The notes under the pieces: model-generated
Told to the model about the DNA's origin: nothing
The model's input: the letters and a program-made list of their open reading frames with translations, nothing else
Database searches by the model: none
Shown: positions 8,498 to 16,831 of the stretch, in pieces
Layout: every line of letters begins with the position of its first letter
Position numbering within the stretch: the stretch's first letter is position 1
Assembly (NCBI GenBank): GCA_018228685.1
Contig: CP073691.1
Location: forward strand, 1,922,001 to 1,986,000
Length of the DNA stretch: 64,000 nt
Source: Clostridiaceae bacterium Marseille-Q4149
GTDB taxonomy: Bacteria > Bacillota > Clostridia > Oscillospirales > Oscillospiraceae
Direction: 5' to 3'
Made by a program: the position numbers and the translations under genes

Positions 8498-8746
8498 TTA
8501 CGCGCACACGGCCAGACTCACCATCGGGAGCGGGTTGCAGGCCGCCAGCGGAAAAGGGGCCATTGAGAGGCAGTAATTGGAGTTGAGCGTTTCAAAGCGT
8601 ACCATATCATCTGACTGATCGTGGATGGCTACCACACGGGAGGTATGATAGATCTTACCACCTGCATGAAGAAGTGCGCCCTGTCCAATCACCAGCGGAC
8701 GCAGAAGTGCTCCGCGCATCACAATAGATTTTTTTGATTTCGTCAT
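8498..8746 (-). CDS. Hypothetical 82-aa protein
   Basis: The ATG after TGGAGG gives MTKSKKSIVMRGALLRP. The small soluble protein reads like a single beta-rich fold (GKIYHTSRVVAIHDQSDDMVRFET). It lies just after the sigma-like factor and before the terminator-linked YkgJ gene. No family is recognised. Confidence 0.55.
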   Translation of the reverse strand: MTKSKKSIVMRGALLRPLVIGQGALLHAGGKIYHTSRVVAIHDQSDDMVRFETLNSNYCLSMAPFPLAACNPLPMVSLAVCA

Positions 8747-8784
8747 ATACTTCGACCTCCATTCTGTTTGTGGTAGATAGAGGG

Positions 8785-9324
8785 TTACTCGCGGCATAAC
8801 CTCAAAAACACAGTATGGACCTCATCAAGAAGTTCCTGGATGCGTTTCATCGGTATTTTTTCGTGGCTGGAAATCTCCCTGATGCCATAGCCGTAACCCT
8901 TCATGCGGACAATTTTCATCTGTTGTTCAGAAACATGGGAAGCCAGATCATGGAGCATCTGCTGCATTTCAAATTCCTGCATGAGACGGTCCTGACCCGG
9001 CAGCACCTCTTCCAGCGGAACGCCATCCGAGTATAGGCCCAGATGGATGCTGATGACTTCTGTATTACGCTTGCGGCGCGCCTGTGTACGGAAATAATCG
9101 TATAAGCGAAATTTCATTTGTCGAATCGCAATAGTGCTAAAAGAATACTTTTGTGCAGATGCGCTATTACAGTAGTCCTGCACAGCCTTCAAATACGGGA
9201 AAATAACCACATCATAGAATTCATTCTCTGGAAGATGGTTGTCATTGAGAAATTTATAGACCAGGCCATGGTGTTCAGCGGCAAAATCCTGCTGCTCCTT
9301 TGTCAACGGTACTTCACACAACAT
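8785..9324 (-). CDS. Sigma-70-like factor (element-encoded)
   Basis: The 179-residue protein has a region-2-like helical part (HLPENEFYDVVIFPYLKAVQDYC, then KYSFSTIAIRQMKFRLYDYFR) and a C-terminal region-4-like helix-turn-helix (SEQQMKIVRMKGYGYGIREISSHEKIPMKRIQ). This is the layout of short sigma-70-family proteins in phages and conjugative elements. It may redirect RNA polymerase to element promoters, or act as an accessory regulator. A clear terminator hairpin precedes its ribosome site. Confidence 0.75.
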   Translation of the reverse strand: MLCEVPLTKEQQDFAAEHHGLVYKFLNDNHLPENEFYDVVIFPYLKAVQDYCNSASAQKYSFSTIAIRQMKFRLYDYFRTQARRKRNTEVISIHLGLYSDGVPLEEVLPGQDRLMQEFEMQQMLHDLASHVSEQQMKIVRMKGYGYGIREISSHEKIPMKRIQELLDEVHTVFLRLCRE

Positions 9325-9351
9325 AAATTTTCCTCCGTTCTAAATAAAAAA

Positions 9352-9384
9352 GGGATACCTCCGACTTACGCCGGAGGTGTCCCT
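9352..9384 (-). terminator. Terminator-like hairpin upstream of the sigma-like gene
   Basis: AGGGACACCTCCGGC pairs with GTCGGAGGTATCCCT on the minus strand, followed by TTTTTTATTTAG. The next ribosome site (CGGAGG) follows about ten bases on. Confidence 0.85.
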
Positions 9385-9422
9385 TGATGATGTATCATGC
9401 GGCATTGCCGCAACAAAAACAG

Positions 9423-10268
9423 TTACGCCGGCAACTGTTCATAGTCGCCGTTGATCTCGCCGACCACATAGCTTCCATCCGAGGCCGGGGCCGCAGTGGC
9501 AGATTCCGGGATCTCATAGTCGCAATCGTTGGCCCGCTGTTCCTCATTGATCAGCGCCCGCTGAATGTTGATAGTTTTGATTTGCCCCTTGAAGACATTG
9601 GCATAGGCGCGGATCTGGGCCAGCTCTTCCCCCTGGAAATCACGCAAAAGGCGGAAAGTTGCAACGCTATAATCATTGCTGCCGTTGCTATCTTTCTTGA
9701 GGCCGATCTGGACCAGACTGCCATAGGTGGCACGCTGGCGATAGACAAAAGCCCTGTTCAGGAACTCCTTGAACGGCCTGATGCTGGTGGGCGGCAGGGA
9801 GACCAGCAGAGGCATATATTCACCACTGCGCAGCAGATAGAGATGCCTCATATTCTTGCACGCCTTGCCGCGGCCGCCATCCTTGGCCGATCCATACGCA
9901 TTCATGGGGCAGGTAGCACACGCACCTCCCGGTACGCCGATCCCTGTTTTGCCATCTACAGAGGAGCAGAGCGGTTTGGTGTCTTCGTCATACTCGCTGC
10001 CTTCCGGCCACAGAGTATAGGCAGAGTGGTTGTAGAGGATGATGCCCTCCAGCGTCCGGGTATAATCCGGATTGTCGGGATCTTCCGTGGGAACTTCAAA
10101 CTGCAGGGCGCCGCCGGCGGGAATCTTCACCCGCTGGAAGCTCATCATCTGAAGCCCATCCGCATCTTCTGCGATCTCATCGCGGCTGAAGTCGCCCTCC
10201 ACCATCGCCGGAAGCAAGAATTTGTTCTGCTCGTTTGCGGCCACCATAGAAGTGTTCTGTTCGTACAT
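9423..10268 (-). CDS. Hypothetical 281-aa protein with a four-Cys cluster
   Basis: A well-formed gene (AGGAGG, then ATG) encodes a soluble protein starting MYEQNTSMVAANEQNKF. Residues 100-140 hold a CSS...CATC...C pattern (GVPGGACATCPMNAYGS) that could bind zinc or an Fe-S cluster. The rest contains beta segments (FEVPTEDPDN, VATFRLLRDFQGEEL). It is followed by other DNA-metabolism genes (DUF932 protein, SSB), so a role in ssDNA handling is plausible but not shown. Confidence 0.65.
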   Translation of the reverse strand: MYEQNTSMVAANEQNKFLLPAMVEGDFSRDEIAEDADGLQMMSFQRVKIPAGGALQFEVPTEDPDNPDYTRTLEGIILYNHSAYTLWPEGSEYDEDTKPLCSSVDGKTGIGVPGGACATCPMNAYGSAKDGGRGKACKNMRHLYLLRSGEYMPLLVSLPPTSIRPFKEFLNRAFVYRQRATYGSLVQIGLKKDSNGSNDYSVATFRLLRDFQGEELAQIRAYANVFKGQIKTINIQRALINEEQRANDCDYEIPESATAAPASDGSYVVGEINGDYEQLPA

Positions 10269-10309
10269 AGTTCATTCCTCCTGTTAATTTTTTGATGGAT
10301 GGCAGCCAT

Positions 10310-11383
10310 TTAAGCGGCCATCTGGTTAATTCGGCTCCACTGCCGTGCCGGCATGGAGAGAATGTTGTAGCCGATGCCTTCCAGCGCGGTTGCCCGGTCA
10401 TAGTCCTTAACATCCTGGCTGTGGCGCGTTACGGCGTTGGACAGACCATATAAGGTCAGATCGTTGCCTTCAATCAACCGCTGCAGCACACCGGAGCTTT
10501 CATCGTCCGTGATGTGAAAATCCTTGCTTACGAGCTTCACAATGTCAGGGACAGCGGCAGTATTCATGGGGGCATCCTTGGCTTCCCGCATCATGTTGAC
10601 CACACGGGTAAAGCGTACCTCGTCTACTACGGCCCGCACCGTGTCCTGGATCTTCATGGCGAAGGCTTTGTCATCGGCCTCCAGCGTCTTTTCCGAATAC
10701 AGCTGGTAGTTCTCCGAAGCCTCATTGACACGGCCTACATGGTTGCGGCGCGTCTGGGCGTCGTTTACCACCATACCGTTGCTGCACACCAGACGATAGA
10801 CCAGCGGCTGGATGCTCACCGAGCCCAGGCCTACCTCGCTGTTGCTGATAATAATACCGGACTGCACGATGTCACCGGGTACGACCTCTGCCTCCAAACG
10901 GGTGTTGACAACCTTGATGTACATACGGCTGTCGGTGAGCTGGCAGCTCTCAAAGTGCATCCCTTCCATCTCCTGAAGGACTGGAAGGACAATCCCGGCA
11001 ATATCGAGGTTGTCGATACGCCGGTAGCGGTTGCTGAGAAACGCCCGCGCTGTGCCGTCTATGGTGCGAACCATACGCACAGCCGGCTCCCGCTGGAACC
11101 AGGCATTCACATTCTGCGCCAGCAGCTCGGGGTATTCCTCCAGCATCTTGTCATAATAGGCTGCCGGGATCTTGAGGTGCGTTCCGATCTGCCTGTGTGC
11201 GATGGCGTTGACCTCCAGCGGCTCCACGGCATAATCACCGGATTGGTCGTAAGCGTTGAGATACAGCCCGCCACCAAAAGGCTCCAACCGGAGACTCCGG
11301 GTGTCCAGCATATAATCGGCCTTCAAATCGTTCTGCCGCTGGATTTCCTGTGCCATTTCCACAAGACTGATCCCTGATTTCAT
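10310..11383 (-). CDS. DUF932-family phage/plasmid-like protein
   Basis: The 357-residue protein has the pattern of the DUF932 family: LEVNAIAHRQIGTHLKIPAAYYDKML, later RAFLSNRYRRIDN, and IIISNSEVGLGSVSIQPLVYRLVCSNGM. The family occurs in phages, plasmids and conjugative elements and is often near recombination genes; its activity is not established. A good ribosome site (GGGAG) precedes the ATG. It lies in a row with the four-Cys protein and the membrane protein before the SSB gene. Confidence 0.8.
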   Translation of the reverse strand: MKSGISLVEMAQEIQRQNDLKADYMLDTRSLRLEPFGGGLYLNAYDQSGDYAVEPLEVNAIAHRQIGTHLKIPAAYYDKMLEEYPELLAQNVNAWFQREPAVRMVRTIDGTARAFLSNRYRRIDNLDIAGIVLPVLQEMEGMHFESCQLTDSRMYIKVVNTRLEAEVVPGDIVQSGIIISNSEVGLGSVSIQPLVYRLVCSNGMVVNDAQTRRNHVGRVNEASENYQLYSEKTLEADDKAFAMKIQDTVRAVVDEVRFTRVVNMMREAKDAPMNTAAVPDIVKLVSKDFHITDDESSGVLQRLIEGNDLTLYGLSNAVTRHSQDVKDYDRATALEGIGYNILSMPARQWSRINQMAA

Positions 11384-11415
11384 GTTATTTCACTCCCTTC
11401 TCATGACGATGGCGG

Positions 11416-12231
11416 TTACCAGGAGACCTGGATGCCCTGCGCTGTTGTTTCAGCAGCCAGACCGTTGCTCTCAAACACTTCCACCAGACGAGGCCAGTAG
11501 ACCTTTGCCGGAAAGTTGGAAAGATGTTCCTGCGGGACAAGCTCTTCACCCTGCTGGATGCAGATGTCCCCGTTTTCTTTCAGTGTGAGTTTGCTGTGGC
11601 CGCGTGAGTTCAGGTCAGCAATCAGCGTCTCCATGACTGTGCGCCCGTTGTTCTCATACCAGATACGCGGGTCGATAGGCTGCTTGTTGGGCGGGATGTC
11701 TGCCTGTTCCCCCTGTTCCGTCCCCGCTTTAGACAGCGGTACGATCTTGAGCAGGTCACAGCGAATGGTTGCGTCCTTACCGAAGGTGATGTCCGCATGG
11801 TCGAACGCCTCCACATTGTAAAGGCGGATACGCCCTGTGCCGTTGCTGCGAATCAAATCCGCCGGCCTCTTTTCACACCACTCAAAGCAGGCGTTGGGAA
11901 AAGATGAACGCAGATAAGTCAAAATCCGGTGGTTGGCATAGCGGAGCAGCAGATCGTCTGGTACAGGTCCTTCAAGCTCCGGCACCGTAAAGGTGTTCTG
12001 CGCGATACCCTCGGCATGGAGCTGGCGTTCCCTCTGCTGACGCTGACGGCGGCGCCTGGCCTGCTGCATATAGGGGAGCAGGAGGATCAGCACGACCCAA
12101 AGCCCCCAGAGGGTAAATACCCCTATCAGAAGCCACGCTTGCCAGGGTCCGCGTACCAAAGCCATGATGGCGATGACAGCACCGATCAGGATTGTGATGC
12201 TGCCGCTCAAAAGTCCTTTGTCGTTACTCAT
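11416..12231 (-). CDS. Membrane-anchored hypothetical protein, 271 aa
   Basis: Two hydrophobic segments (about residues 9-27 and 32-55) are followed by an arginine/glutamine-rich stretch (RRRRQRQQRERQ) and a soluble domain of about 190 residues with no motif I know. By the positive-inside rule the large domain should be cytoplasmic. It could tether DNA-processing proteins to the membrane during transfer, but nothing in the sequence proves this. A terminator-like hairpin lies upstream. Confidence 0.6.
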   Translation of the reverse strand: MSNDKGLLSGSITILIGAVIAIMALVRGPWQAWLLIGVFTLWGLWVVLILLLPYMQQARRRRQRQQRERQLHAEGIAQNTFTVPELEGPVPDDLLLRYANHRILTYLRSSFPNACFEWCEKRPADLIRSNGTGRIRLYNVEAFDHADITFGKDATIRCDLLKIVPLSKAGTEQGEQADIPPNKQPIDPRIWYENNGRTVMETLIADLNSRGHSKLTLKENGDICIQQGEELVPQEHLSNFPAKVYWPRLVEVFESNGLAAETTAQGIQVSW

Positions 12232-12276
12232 GTTGTTACCGTCCTTCCTTTTAAGTTTTGCTTGAAAACAAAAAAA

Positions 12277-12323
12277 GGGACCGCACCAAGCTTCAGTTCA
12301 TTCTGAAAACTTGATACGGTCCC
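12277..12323 (-). terminator. Terminator-like hairpin between ssb and the membrane-protein gene
   Basis: GGGACCGTATCAAG pairs with CTTGGTGCGGTCCC across a 19-base loop, followed on the minus strand by eight T residues. Both flanking genes point the same way, so full termination here would cut the operon. Confidence 0.8.
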
Positions 12324-12340
12324 TCTTGCAGTGCCGGATT

Positions 12341-12748
12341 TTATTCCGGCAGGGATTCGCGGTCGCCGTCCATTACCTCGGAGGGGGCTGGAGCGGTTGC
12401 CGCTGCGTCAGAGTCATGCTGCTCATGTTCCGCTTTTGCTCTGGAAGATTGCCCAGGAAGAAAGCCAAAGTCCGTCAGCCATACTTTCAACTTTTTGACT
12501 GTGGCCCCGTCCTTTTGCCGTACATCCACCAGTTTCTGCGATCCAGTGAGCCAGATCATGCTTCCCTTTTTGACCTTGAGCCGTGCGAGCCGGGCAGCCT
12601 GGTCGCCGCGGGCCCATACTTGATAGAAGTTCGGATGTTCACCTCCGGAGCGTTCCATCAAATCAAAACAAACATACGGCTGCTTTGACTGGCTCTCTTT
12701 GGGAGTAAGCTCGTGCATGACTCGGCCAAATACATAGATTTGTGCCAT
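12341..12748 (-). CDS. ssb: Single-stranded DNA-binding protein
   Basis: The ATG after AGGAG gives MAQIYVFGRVMHELTPKES, with an OB-fold core (PYVCFDLMERSGG, FYQVWARGDQAARLARLKVKKGSMIWLTGSQKL) matching SSB proteins. The 135-residue length fits. The C-terminal tail is acidic but does not end in the usual DDDIPF-like motif, as is often seen in plasmid-type SSBs. It probably protects the transferred strand. The 170-codon open frame upstream would read through a terminator hairpin, so I reject that start. Confidence 0.85.
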   Translation of the reverse strand: MAQIYVFGRVMHELTPKESQSKQPYVCFDLMERSGGEHPNFYQVWARGDQAARLARLKVKKGSMIWLTGSQKLVDVRQKDGATVKKLKVWLTDFGFLPGQSSRAKAEHEQHDSDAAATAPAPSEVMDGDRESLPE

Positions 12749-12793
12749 AACACTCCTTTCTTCGCCATCGGCGTTACTATCTATATATAAAAA

Positions 12794-12841
12794 GTGCCAG
12801 CGGATACCAACCCGAAAAGGGCGTGGCAATACCACTGACAC
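12794..12841 (-). terminator. Terminator-like hairpin in the ssb leader
   Basis: A long imperfect stem starting GTGTCAG and closing CTGGCAC on the minus strand is followed by TTTTTATATATAG. It lies between the promoter at 12,955-12,983 and the ssb ribosome site, so it may act as an attenuator. Confidence 0.65.
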
Positions 12842-12897
12842 TTGATACAGCATACAAACTTAACTGCGTGTGCAATGCAGGGCTTTGGGCCTTGCGG

Positions 12898-12916
12898 TAC
12901 AGATGTTTCATCTGTA
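12898..12916. repeat. Perfect inverted repeat in the ssb leader
   Basis: TACAGATG and CATCTGTA flank a 3-base loop. It lies just downstream of the ssb promoter and could be an operator or part of the leader fold. The remaining bases of this gap (about 12,750-13,020) hold only the promoter and the attenuator-like hairpin. Confidence 0.5.
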
Positions 12917-12954
12917 TCCCACATGGGGAACGCACAAAAATCAATTACAGGTTA

Positions 12955-12983
12955 AGTGTAACACCGTATCTTGTGTTTGTCAA
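12955..12983 (-). promoter_or_regulatory. Promoter for ssb transcript
   Basis: A consensus TTGACA box is followed after 17 bp by TACACT on the minus strand. It is the best promoter between the 201-aa gene and ssb. Confidence 0.65.
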
Positions 12984-13022
12984 GTGATATAATACTATAT
13001 ATAGATATTTTAGCCCGGCGAG

Positions 13023-13628
13023 TTACAATATGTGGTTCATGTGGCGGTAGTAATCGTCCAACAGGTAGAATTTCAGTTCCTTGGCCCGGGGTGTACCATA
13101 GTTGAAGGTCAGCGCATAGAGATTGCCTGTTCCATCTATACCGAGGGGGCCGAGCCAGCAGTCGGCAGTGTTGCCGTTGAGATACCAGAGCTGAATGTCC
13201 TGGTAAGCATCTTCCGAAACAAGCCCTGATGCGGCCAGACGCTGGGCGTCTTCGTCTTCAATCAGGGTGGAGGAAAGAAAACGGCGGTAAAGTTCATCCG
13301 GCAGACCGAGAGCCTGTTGGTAGGTCAGCGGATTCGGGTGATTCAGCCACCAGCGGGTGACATCTTCAAAGGTGCGCAGATGTGGTTTAGCTCCAAGCGC
13401 CCGAAAGCTGCGGATGAACGATTTCACCTTGTCCGGGGATGGCGCAGAAGGGATTGGGATTTCACGCACTTCGTTGTCTGAAAAGGAAAAGGCAATCCGC
13501 TCACCGCATCTGTCCTCCAGCATGAGTGCGGAGCGGGATAATGGAGAGACCAGAAAGTGCTCCATAGCAAAGGTATGATCCAGAAACTGTTGGATTTTGT
13601 ATTGCTCAATCGTGTGTGGTTTGTACAT
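13023..13628 (-). CDS. Hypothetical 201-aa protein
   Basis: The gene has an AAGGAGGG ribosome site and starts MYKPHTIEQYKIQQFL. The soluble protein contains aromatic-rich stretches (VTRWWLNHPNPLTYQQALGLP, LWYLNGNTADCWLGP). I do not recognise the family. A hairpin with a U-tract lies between it and the membrane-protein gene upstream, and it ends just before the ssb promoter. Confidence 0.6.
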   Translation of the reverse strand: MYKPHTIEQYKIQQFLDHTFAMEHFLVSPLSRSALMLEDRCGERIAFSFSDNEVREIPIPSAPSPDKVKSFIRSFRALGAKPHLRTFEDVTRWWLNHPNPLTYQQALGLPDELYRRFLSSTLIEDEDAQRLAASGLVSEDAYQDIQLWYLNGNTADCWLGPLGIDGTGNLYALTFNYGTPRAKELKFYLLDDYYRHMNHIL

Positions 13629-13735
13629 GGGGGTAGCCCTCCTTTTTAGATTCTACCTATTAAATAGGAAAAATCCCCCGTTTTTCTGCAGCAAATCAAA
13701 CTTTGTAAAAATAGTGGATAGAGGAGTAAGAAAAA

Positions 13736-13775
13736 GAGATACGATGCTGTGGTTATGTAGCCTGCACCGTATCCC
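13736..13775 (-). terminator. Terminator-like hairpin upstream of the 201-aa gene
   Basis: GGGATACGGTGC pairs with the imperfect CAGCATCGTATCTC on the minus strand, followed by TTTTTCTT. It is another example of a hairpin between co-oriented genes. Confidence 0.65.
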
Positions 13776-13795
13776 TTTCCTATTTTGCCGTAGGT

Positions 13796-14284
13796 TTAGC
13801 CGTTCTCCTTAGCCTGTTCCTCTTGGACAGCCGGCTCGCCAAGGGCCTCATATCCCAGGAAGCTGTTGGTGGAGAGAGCCGCGTCCAGATAGTCGTTTCC
13901 AACAGTGGGGTGGCTGCTGCTTTGAAAGTAAAAACGATACCGGGCGCCAATCTGGAACTTGGCGGACTTACTTAACAGTAAAGTGCGCTCCGCACCTTGT
14001 TCGTCTATTAGTTGGATCTTGCGATACTGCCGCATCATAGGCGAGACAACGCTGGAGCAGACGCCTTCTACGATCTCATACTGGCCCCGGGCGATGGTGC
14101 TCCATAAGCTCCTAACCAGTACCAGAGAGGCAAGAAAGATTATGCTGCCCAGTACCAGCAGGATATGGTCTGTGGTAATAATGAAGATGATTAGGCTGAG
14201 GGCAATGCTTGCGAGCCCGGCCAAAAAGGTCAACAAAATCTTTCGCCGCAGCACGAACGGGAATTGGTTCCATTGATTCTTCAT
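13796..14284 (-). CDS. Two-helix membrane protein, 162 aa
   Basis: Two hydrophobic segments at about residues 17-37 and 41-60 are followed by a soluble C-terminal domain of about 100 residues (beta-rich, GQYEIVEGVCSSVV, YRFYFQSS). The ATG overlaps the previous stop by four bases. Charge distribution puts the C-terminal domain in the cytoplasm. No family is recognised. Confidence 0.6.
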   Translation of the reverse strand: MKNQWNQFPFVLRRKILLTFLAGLASIALSLIIFIITTDHILLVLGSIIFLASLVLVRSLWSTIARGQYEIVEGVCSSVVSPMMRQYRKIQLIDEQGAERTLLLSKSAKFQIGARYRFYFQSSSHPTVGNDYLDAALSTNSFLGYEALGEPAVQEEQAKENG

Positions 14285-14982
14285 GTGGTAATCCTCTCAA
14301 AAATGATTTGCTGGCGCAGGTAGAGGTTGGCAACGGCCAGCGTTACTGCCTGACTGCTCCGGCTGTTTTTCATTATGCCGGCGATATTATAGCAGGTGGT
14401 TTCGTCGTCGCCGTACACGGCCTCCATCAAGAACTGCTCATTGGGAAGATAGGCAACATCCTGCTCTACACACTTGATGATCTCGGCGGTGGACAGCAGA
14501 GCTTGCTGGGCCAGCCTCATAACACGGGTCTCATAGTCGGTACGCCGGTCTTTTTGGAATAATTTTAGCGCCTGTTGAATAGGGACTCGGCGGCCTGCCA
14601 CCAGTTTGACAAATGAGATGCTCCTCATCAGCATTGATCCGCTGGCTGGAATAATGCCGAGAGAACTCAACAAATCATACAGAGCATCGTATTCCGTTTC
14701 ACCGCAGCCAGATACCAGCAGACCTCGGGTGAGCAGCCGATTTACGCAGGCATCCCAAGAGCGGGAAATACAATCTCCCAGAGAGGACACCAGCTTGTCA
14801 CACTGGAGGGAAATATCCTCTCGTTTAGAAATTCGCCAGTTTAGGGCGGTCCAAACGACCATTTCCTGCATATCCACCATGTAAGTTTGCCCGCTCAGGC
14901 GGATGACCGGGCAGGACCGGCCACAGCCATTCGTTTCCCGGTCCAGACGGCCGATTGCAGTATATAGGGTTTTCTGTTCCAT
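14281..14982 (-). CDS. Hypothetical 233-aa protein
   Basis: Starting MEQKTLYTAIGRLDRE after GGAGG, this soluble, mainly helical protein has the feel of a multi-helix regulatory or structural protein (DISLQCDKLVSSLGDCISRSWDACVNRLLTRGLL). No known motif is seen. It is coupled by a 4-base overlap to the membrane protein that follows. Its context is replication and regulation genes of the element. Confidence 0.6.
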   Translation of the reverse strand: MEQKTLYTAIGRLDRETNGCGRSCPVIRLSGQTYMVDMQEMVVWTALNWRISKREDISLQCDKLVSSLGDCISRSWDACVNRLLTRGLLVSGCGETEYDALYDLLSSLGIIPASGSMLMRSISFVKLVAGRRVPIQQALKLFQKDRRTDYETRVMRLAQQALLSTAEIIKCVEQDVAYLPNEQFLMEAVYGDDETTCYNIAGIMKNSRSSQAVTLAVANLYLRQQIIFERITT

Positions 14983-15044
14983 TCATCAGTACCTCCTTCT
15001 TTTATATATCCTTTACTGCGGAAAGGCCGCGGTTTTCAACAAAT

Positions 15045-15620
15045 TCAGAGCAGGCTTTTCAGGAACTTGGAGTCTCTGCGCAGTTTTGCGGTGGAACGCG
15101 AGATCCATGCCCCCACATGGGAGGGCGGCACCTGATAAAGCTCCGCGATGTCTGTGACCCGCATTCCTTGAAGTTTGAGGGCAAGCGCCTCAATGCCAAG
15201 CCGGGTTACACCATCGTAATCTTTTTTACAGGCATCCAGCAATGACAGAGTTTCTATCAGAGATACTTGGGTGTTAAAGGTGTCGGGCCGGGACTCCAGG
15301 GCCTCTCCGTCTGCCGCCAGTTCTCCATGTTCTCCAATAATAAGCCTGCTGAATTTTTTCTTCCTGTTGCAGATCGCCCGGCAATAGGACAGAAGCCCGT
15401 TTTTAACGACCGTTTTGGCGTAGGTAGAAAACTGGGCCCGTCCGTCATTCTTATAAGTAGACGCGGCTTTACAGAGCCAAAGGCACCCCTCTTGGAACAG
15501 GTCTCCATATTCCATACCGCAAATAGTCGGATTAACATGGATGTAGTCACAAATGACCCAATGTACAATAGAAAGATTCCGGGCAACAAGTTCCTGCTGC
15601 TGTTCTGTTAAACTGGTCAT
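15045..15620 (-). CDS. Sigma-70 family factor (element-encoded)
   Basis: This 191-residue protein has a recognisable region 2 (YGDLFQEGCLWLCKAASTYKND, then FSTYAKTVVKNGLLSYCR) and a C-terminal region 4 helix-turn-helix (ALKLQGMRVTDIAELYQVPPSHVGAWISRSTAKLRR). That is a better match to true sigma-70 proteins than the factor at 8.8 kb. It is likely to direct transcription of element operons or to act as a regulator. Good ribosome site; the following zinc-finger gene is read before it in the same transcript. Confidence 0.8.
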   Translation of the reverse strand: MTSLTEQQQELVARNLSIVHWVICDYIHVNPTICGMEYGDLFQEGCLWLCKAASTYKNDGRAQFSTYAKTVVKNGLLSYCRAICNRKKKFSRLIIGEHGELAADGEALESRPDTFNTQVSLIETLSLLDACKKDYDGVTRLGIEALALKLQGMRVTDIAELYQVPPSHVGAWISRSTAKLRRDSKFLKSLL

Positions 15621-15635
15621 CGTTTCACCCCCCCT

Positions 15636-16052
15636 TTAAGCGGCCGAATGCAGATTGCCCAAAGGAGCAGCGGCTTTGTAACAGAGGCGAATTACCTCAT
15701 CGCACATCCCGTCAGAAAACATGCCAATATGTGCCTGCTGGTCATTTAGTCCCAGTTTGGCCTGGAGCCAGATGTAGACCTCCCATTTTTCCATGTGCCG
15801 GCTCTGCTGCAGATGCTCCAGCGCCCGGTGAGCCAGGATTCGTTTGTGCCGGAGATCCCCATTTGCCAGAGTCCCCATAGGCCGGTGTGTCCGGTCATGG
15901 GCACTCACATAGGCATCACAAGCCGGCCAGCGATCACAGAGATAGATATATTTGCCCTGGGAACGGCGGTTACAGCCATAGACTGTGCTGGCGGGGCGAA
16001 GAGAGGCGTTAGCATGGCAATAAGGGCATTGGATATGTTTTTGCTTCGTCAT
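15636..16052 (-). CDS. Zinc-finger-containing protein (DUF3268-like)
   Basis: MTKQKHIQCPYCHANASLRP... and CDRWPACDAYVSAH give a CxxC...CxxxxxC zinc finger in the first 50 residues, the layout of small zinc-finger proteins I know as DUF3268 from phages and conjugative elements. The conserved block MGTLANGDLRHKRILAHRA follows. The start was chosen as the ATG at a good distance from GGAGG; an ATG three codons earlier touches the ribosome site. The role is unknown; nucleic-acid binding is likely. Confidence 0.75.
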   Translation of the reverse strand: MTKQKHIQCPYCHANASLRPASTVYGCNRRSQGKYIYLCDRWPACDAYVSAHDRTHRPMGTLANGDLRHKRILAHRALEHLQQSRHMEKWEVYIWLQAKLGLNDQQAHIGMFSDGMCDEVIRLCYKAAAPLGNLHSAA

Positions 16053-16120
16053 AAAAATCATCACCTCCAAATGCGTATAGATGACGGCGCAAAGGCGTCT
16101 TTCAGTGTGAAAAAACAGTG

Positions 16121-16459
16121 TTAATTGCAGCCCGGGTCCAGAGAAAGTTGTCTGAGCGCACAGGCGGAAGGCTCCGGTGTGTGCCATTCGATGTACTTGG
16201 AAAAGGCGGCGTCAAAGGCGCGCCGGGACAAAATGGCAATGCACTCAGACGAATCTACAGTTTCTCCGGATAGTCTTTGGATGTCCTCGGCAGAAAGCAG
16301 CATAACCTGTCCGCACTCATCCACAGCCAGAAGAAAACCGGAACAGGGCGTTGTCCGGCCGCACATGCAGTGGCCGCAATCGCAGCTTACAAAGATAGCG
16401 TTGCGCCAGTTGCCGCGAACAGCCCGCAGGAAAGAATAAATTTTGCAGGATGATTTCAT
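16121..16459 (-). CDS. Hypothetical Cys-rich 112-aa protein
   Basis: The protein begins MKSSCKIYSFLRAVRGN and has a cysteine cluster SCDCGHCMCGRTTPC near residues 25-40, suggesting metal binding. The rest (GFLLAVDECGQVMLLSAEDIQRL) looks like a small beta domain. No family is recognised. A strong hairpin with a U-tract precedes its AACGGAGG site. Confidence 0.6.
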   Translation of the reverse strand: MKSSCKIYSFLRAVRGNWRNAIFVSCDCGHCMCGRTTPCSGFLLAVDECGQVMLLSAEDIQRLSGETVDSSECIAILSRRAFDAAFSKYIEWHTPEPSACALRQLSLDPGCN

Positions 16460-16498
16460 CCTCTACCTCCGTTATTCGTTTTTTCAAAAACTAAAAAA

Positions 16499-16537
16499 GC
16501 GGGGACCGGCCGTGGAAACCCACAGACCGATCCCCGC
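16499..16537 (-). terminator. Terminator-like hairpin between pilin-like gene and Cys-rich gene
   Basis: GCGGGGATCGGTCTG pairs with the complementary arm ending GGTCCCCGC on the minus strand, followed by TTTTTTAGTTTTT. It sits 8 bases after the pilin-like gene, so it may be that gene's own terminator. Confidence 0.85.
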
Positions 16538-16545
16538 CGGTGATT

Positions 16546-16767
16546 TTAGCCAAACAGGCCCTCGATCTCGCTGGTGATACGCGGAATCACCGTGTCGTTG
16601 AAAATGAGGGTCAGGGCCGCCAGAAGAAGGGCGCCCAGCACTACGGCGATGATGATCTTAACAGCGTCCGAAATGTAAAAATCACCGCGCTGGTTGGAAA
16701 GCGCCATACGGGCACGAAGGGCCAGTGCATTCGCCTTGTTCTGGATACGGGTGGTAAAGTTTCTCAT
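16546..16767 (-). CDS. Pilin-like small membrane protein (DUF6133-like)
   Basis: The 73-residue protein has a basic N-terminus, then SNQRGDFYISDAVKIII followed by one hydrophobic helix (about residues 36-57). The Gly-Asp-Phe before the helix resembles a type IVb prepilin processing site, but the usual Glu at +5 is Ser. Its size, its place 540 bases after TadC in the same orientation, and the prepilin peptidase encoded in the element make it the best candidate for a Flp-like pilin subunit. This is an inference. Confidence 0.6.
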   Translation of the reverse strand: MRNFTTRIQNKANALALRARMALSNQRGDFYISDAVKIIIAVVLGALLLAALTLIFNDTVIPRITSEIEGLFG

Positions 16768-16831
16768 GGTAAGACCTCCTGAAATTTTATTGTTTTGATG
16801 TTGATGGTTTTATAAAAAGACTGCTCACCGC

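Noticed and set aside
9352..9384. Riboswitch before the sigma-like gene
   Set aside because: A single perfect stem with U-tract and no upstream conserved aptamer-like structure; a terminator explains it better.
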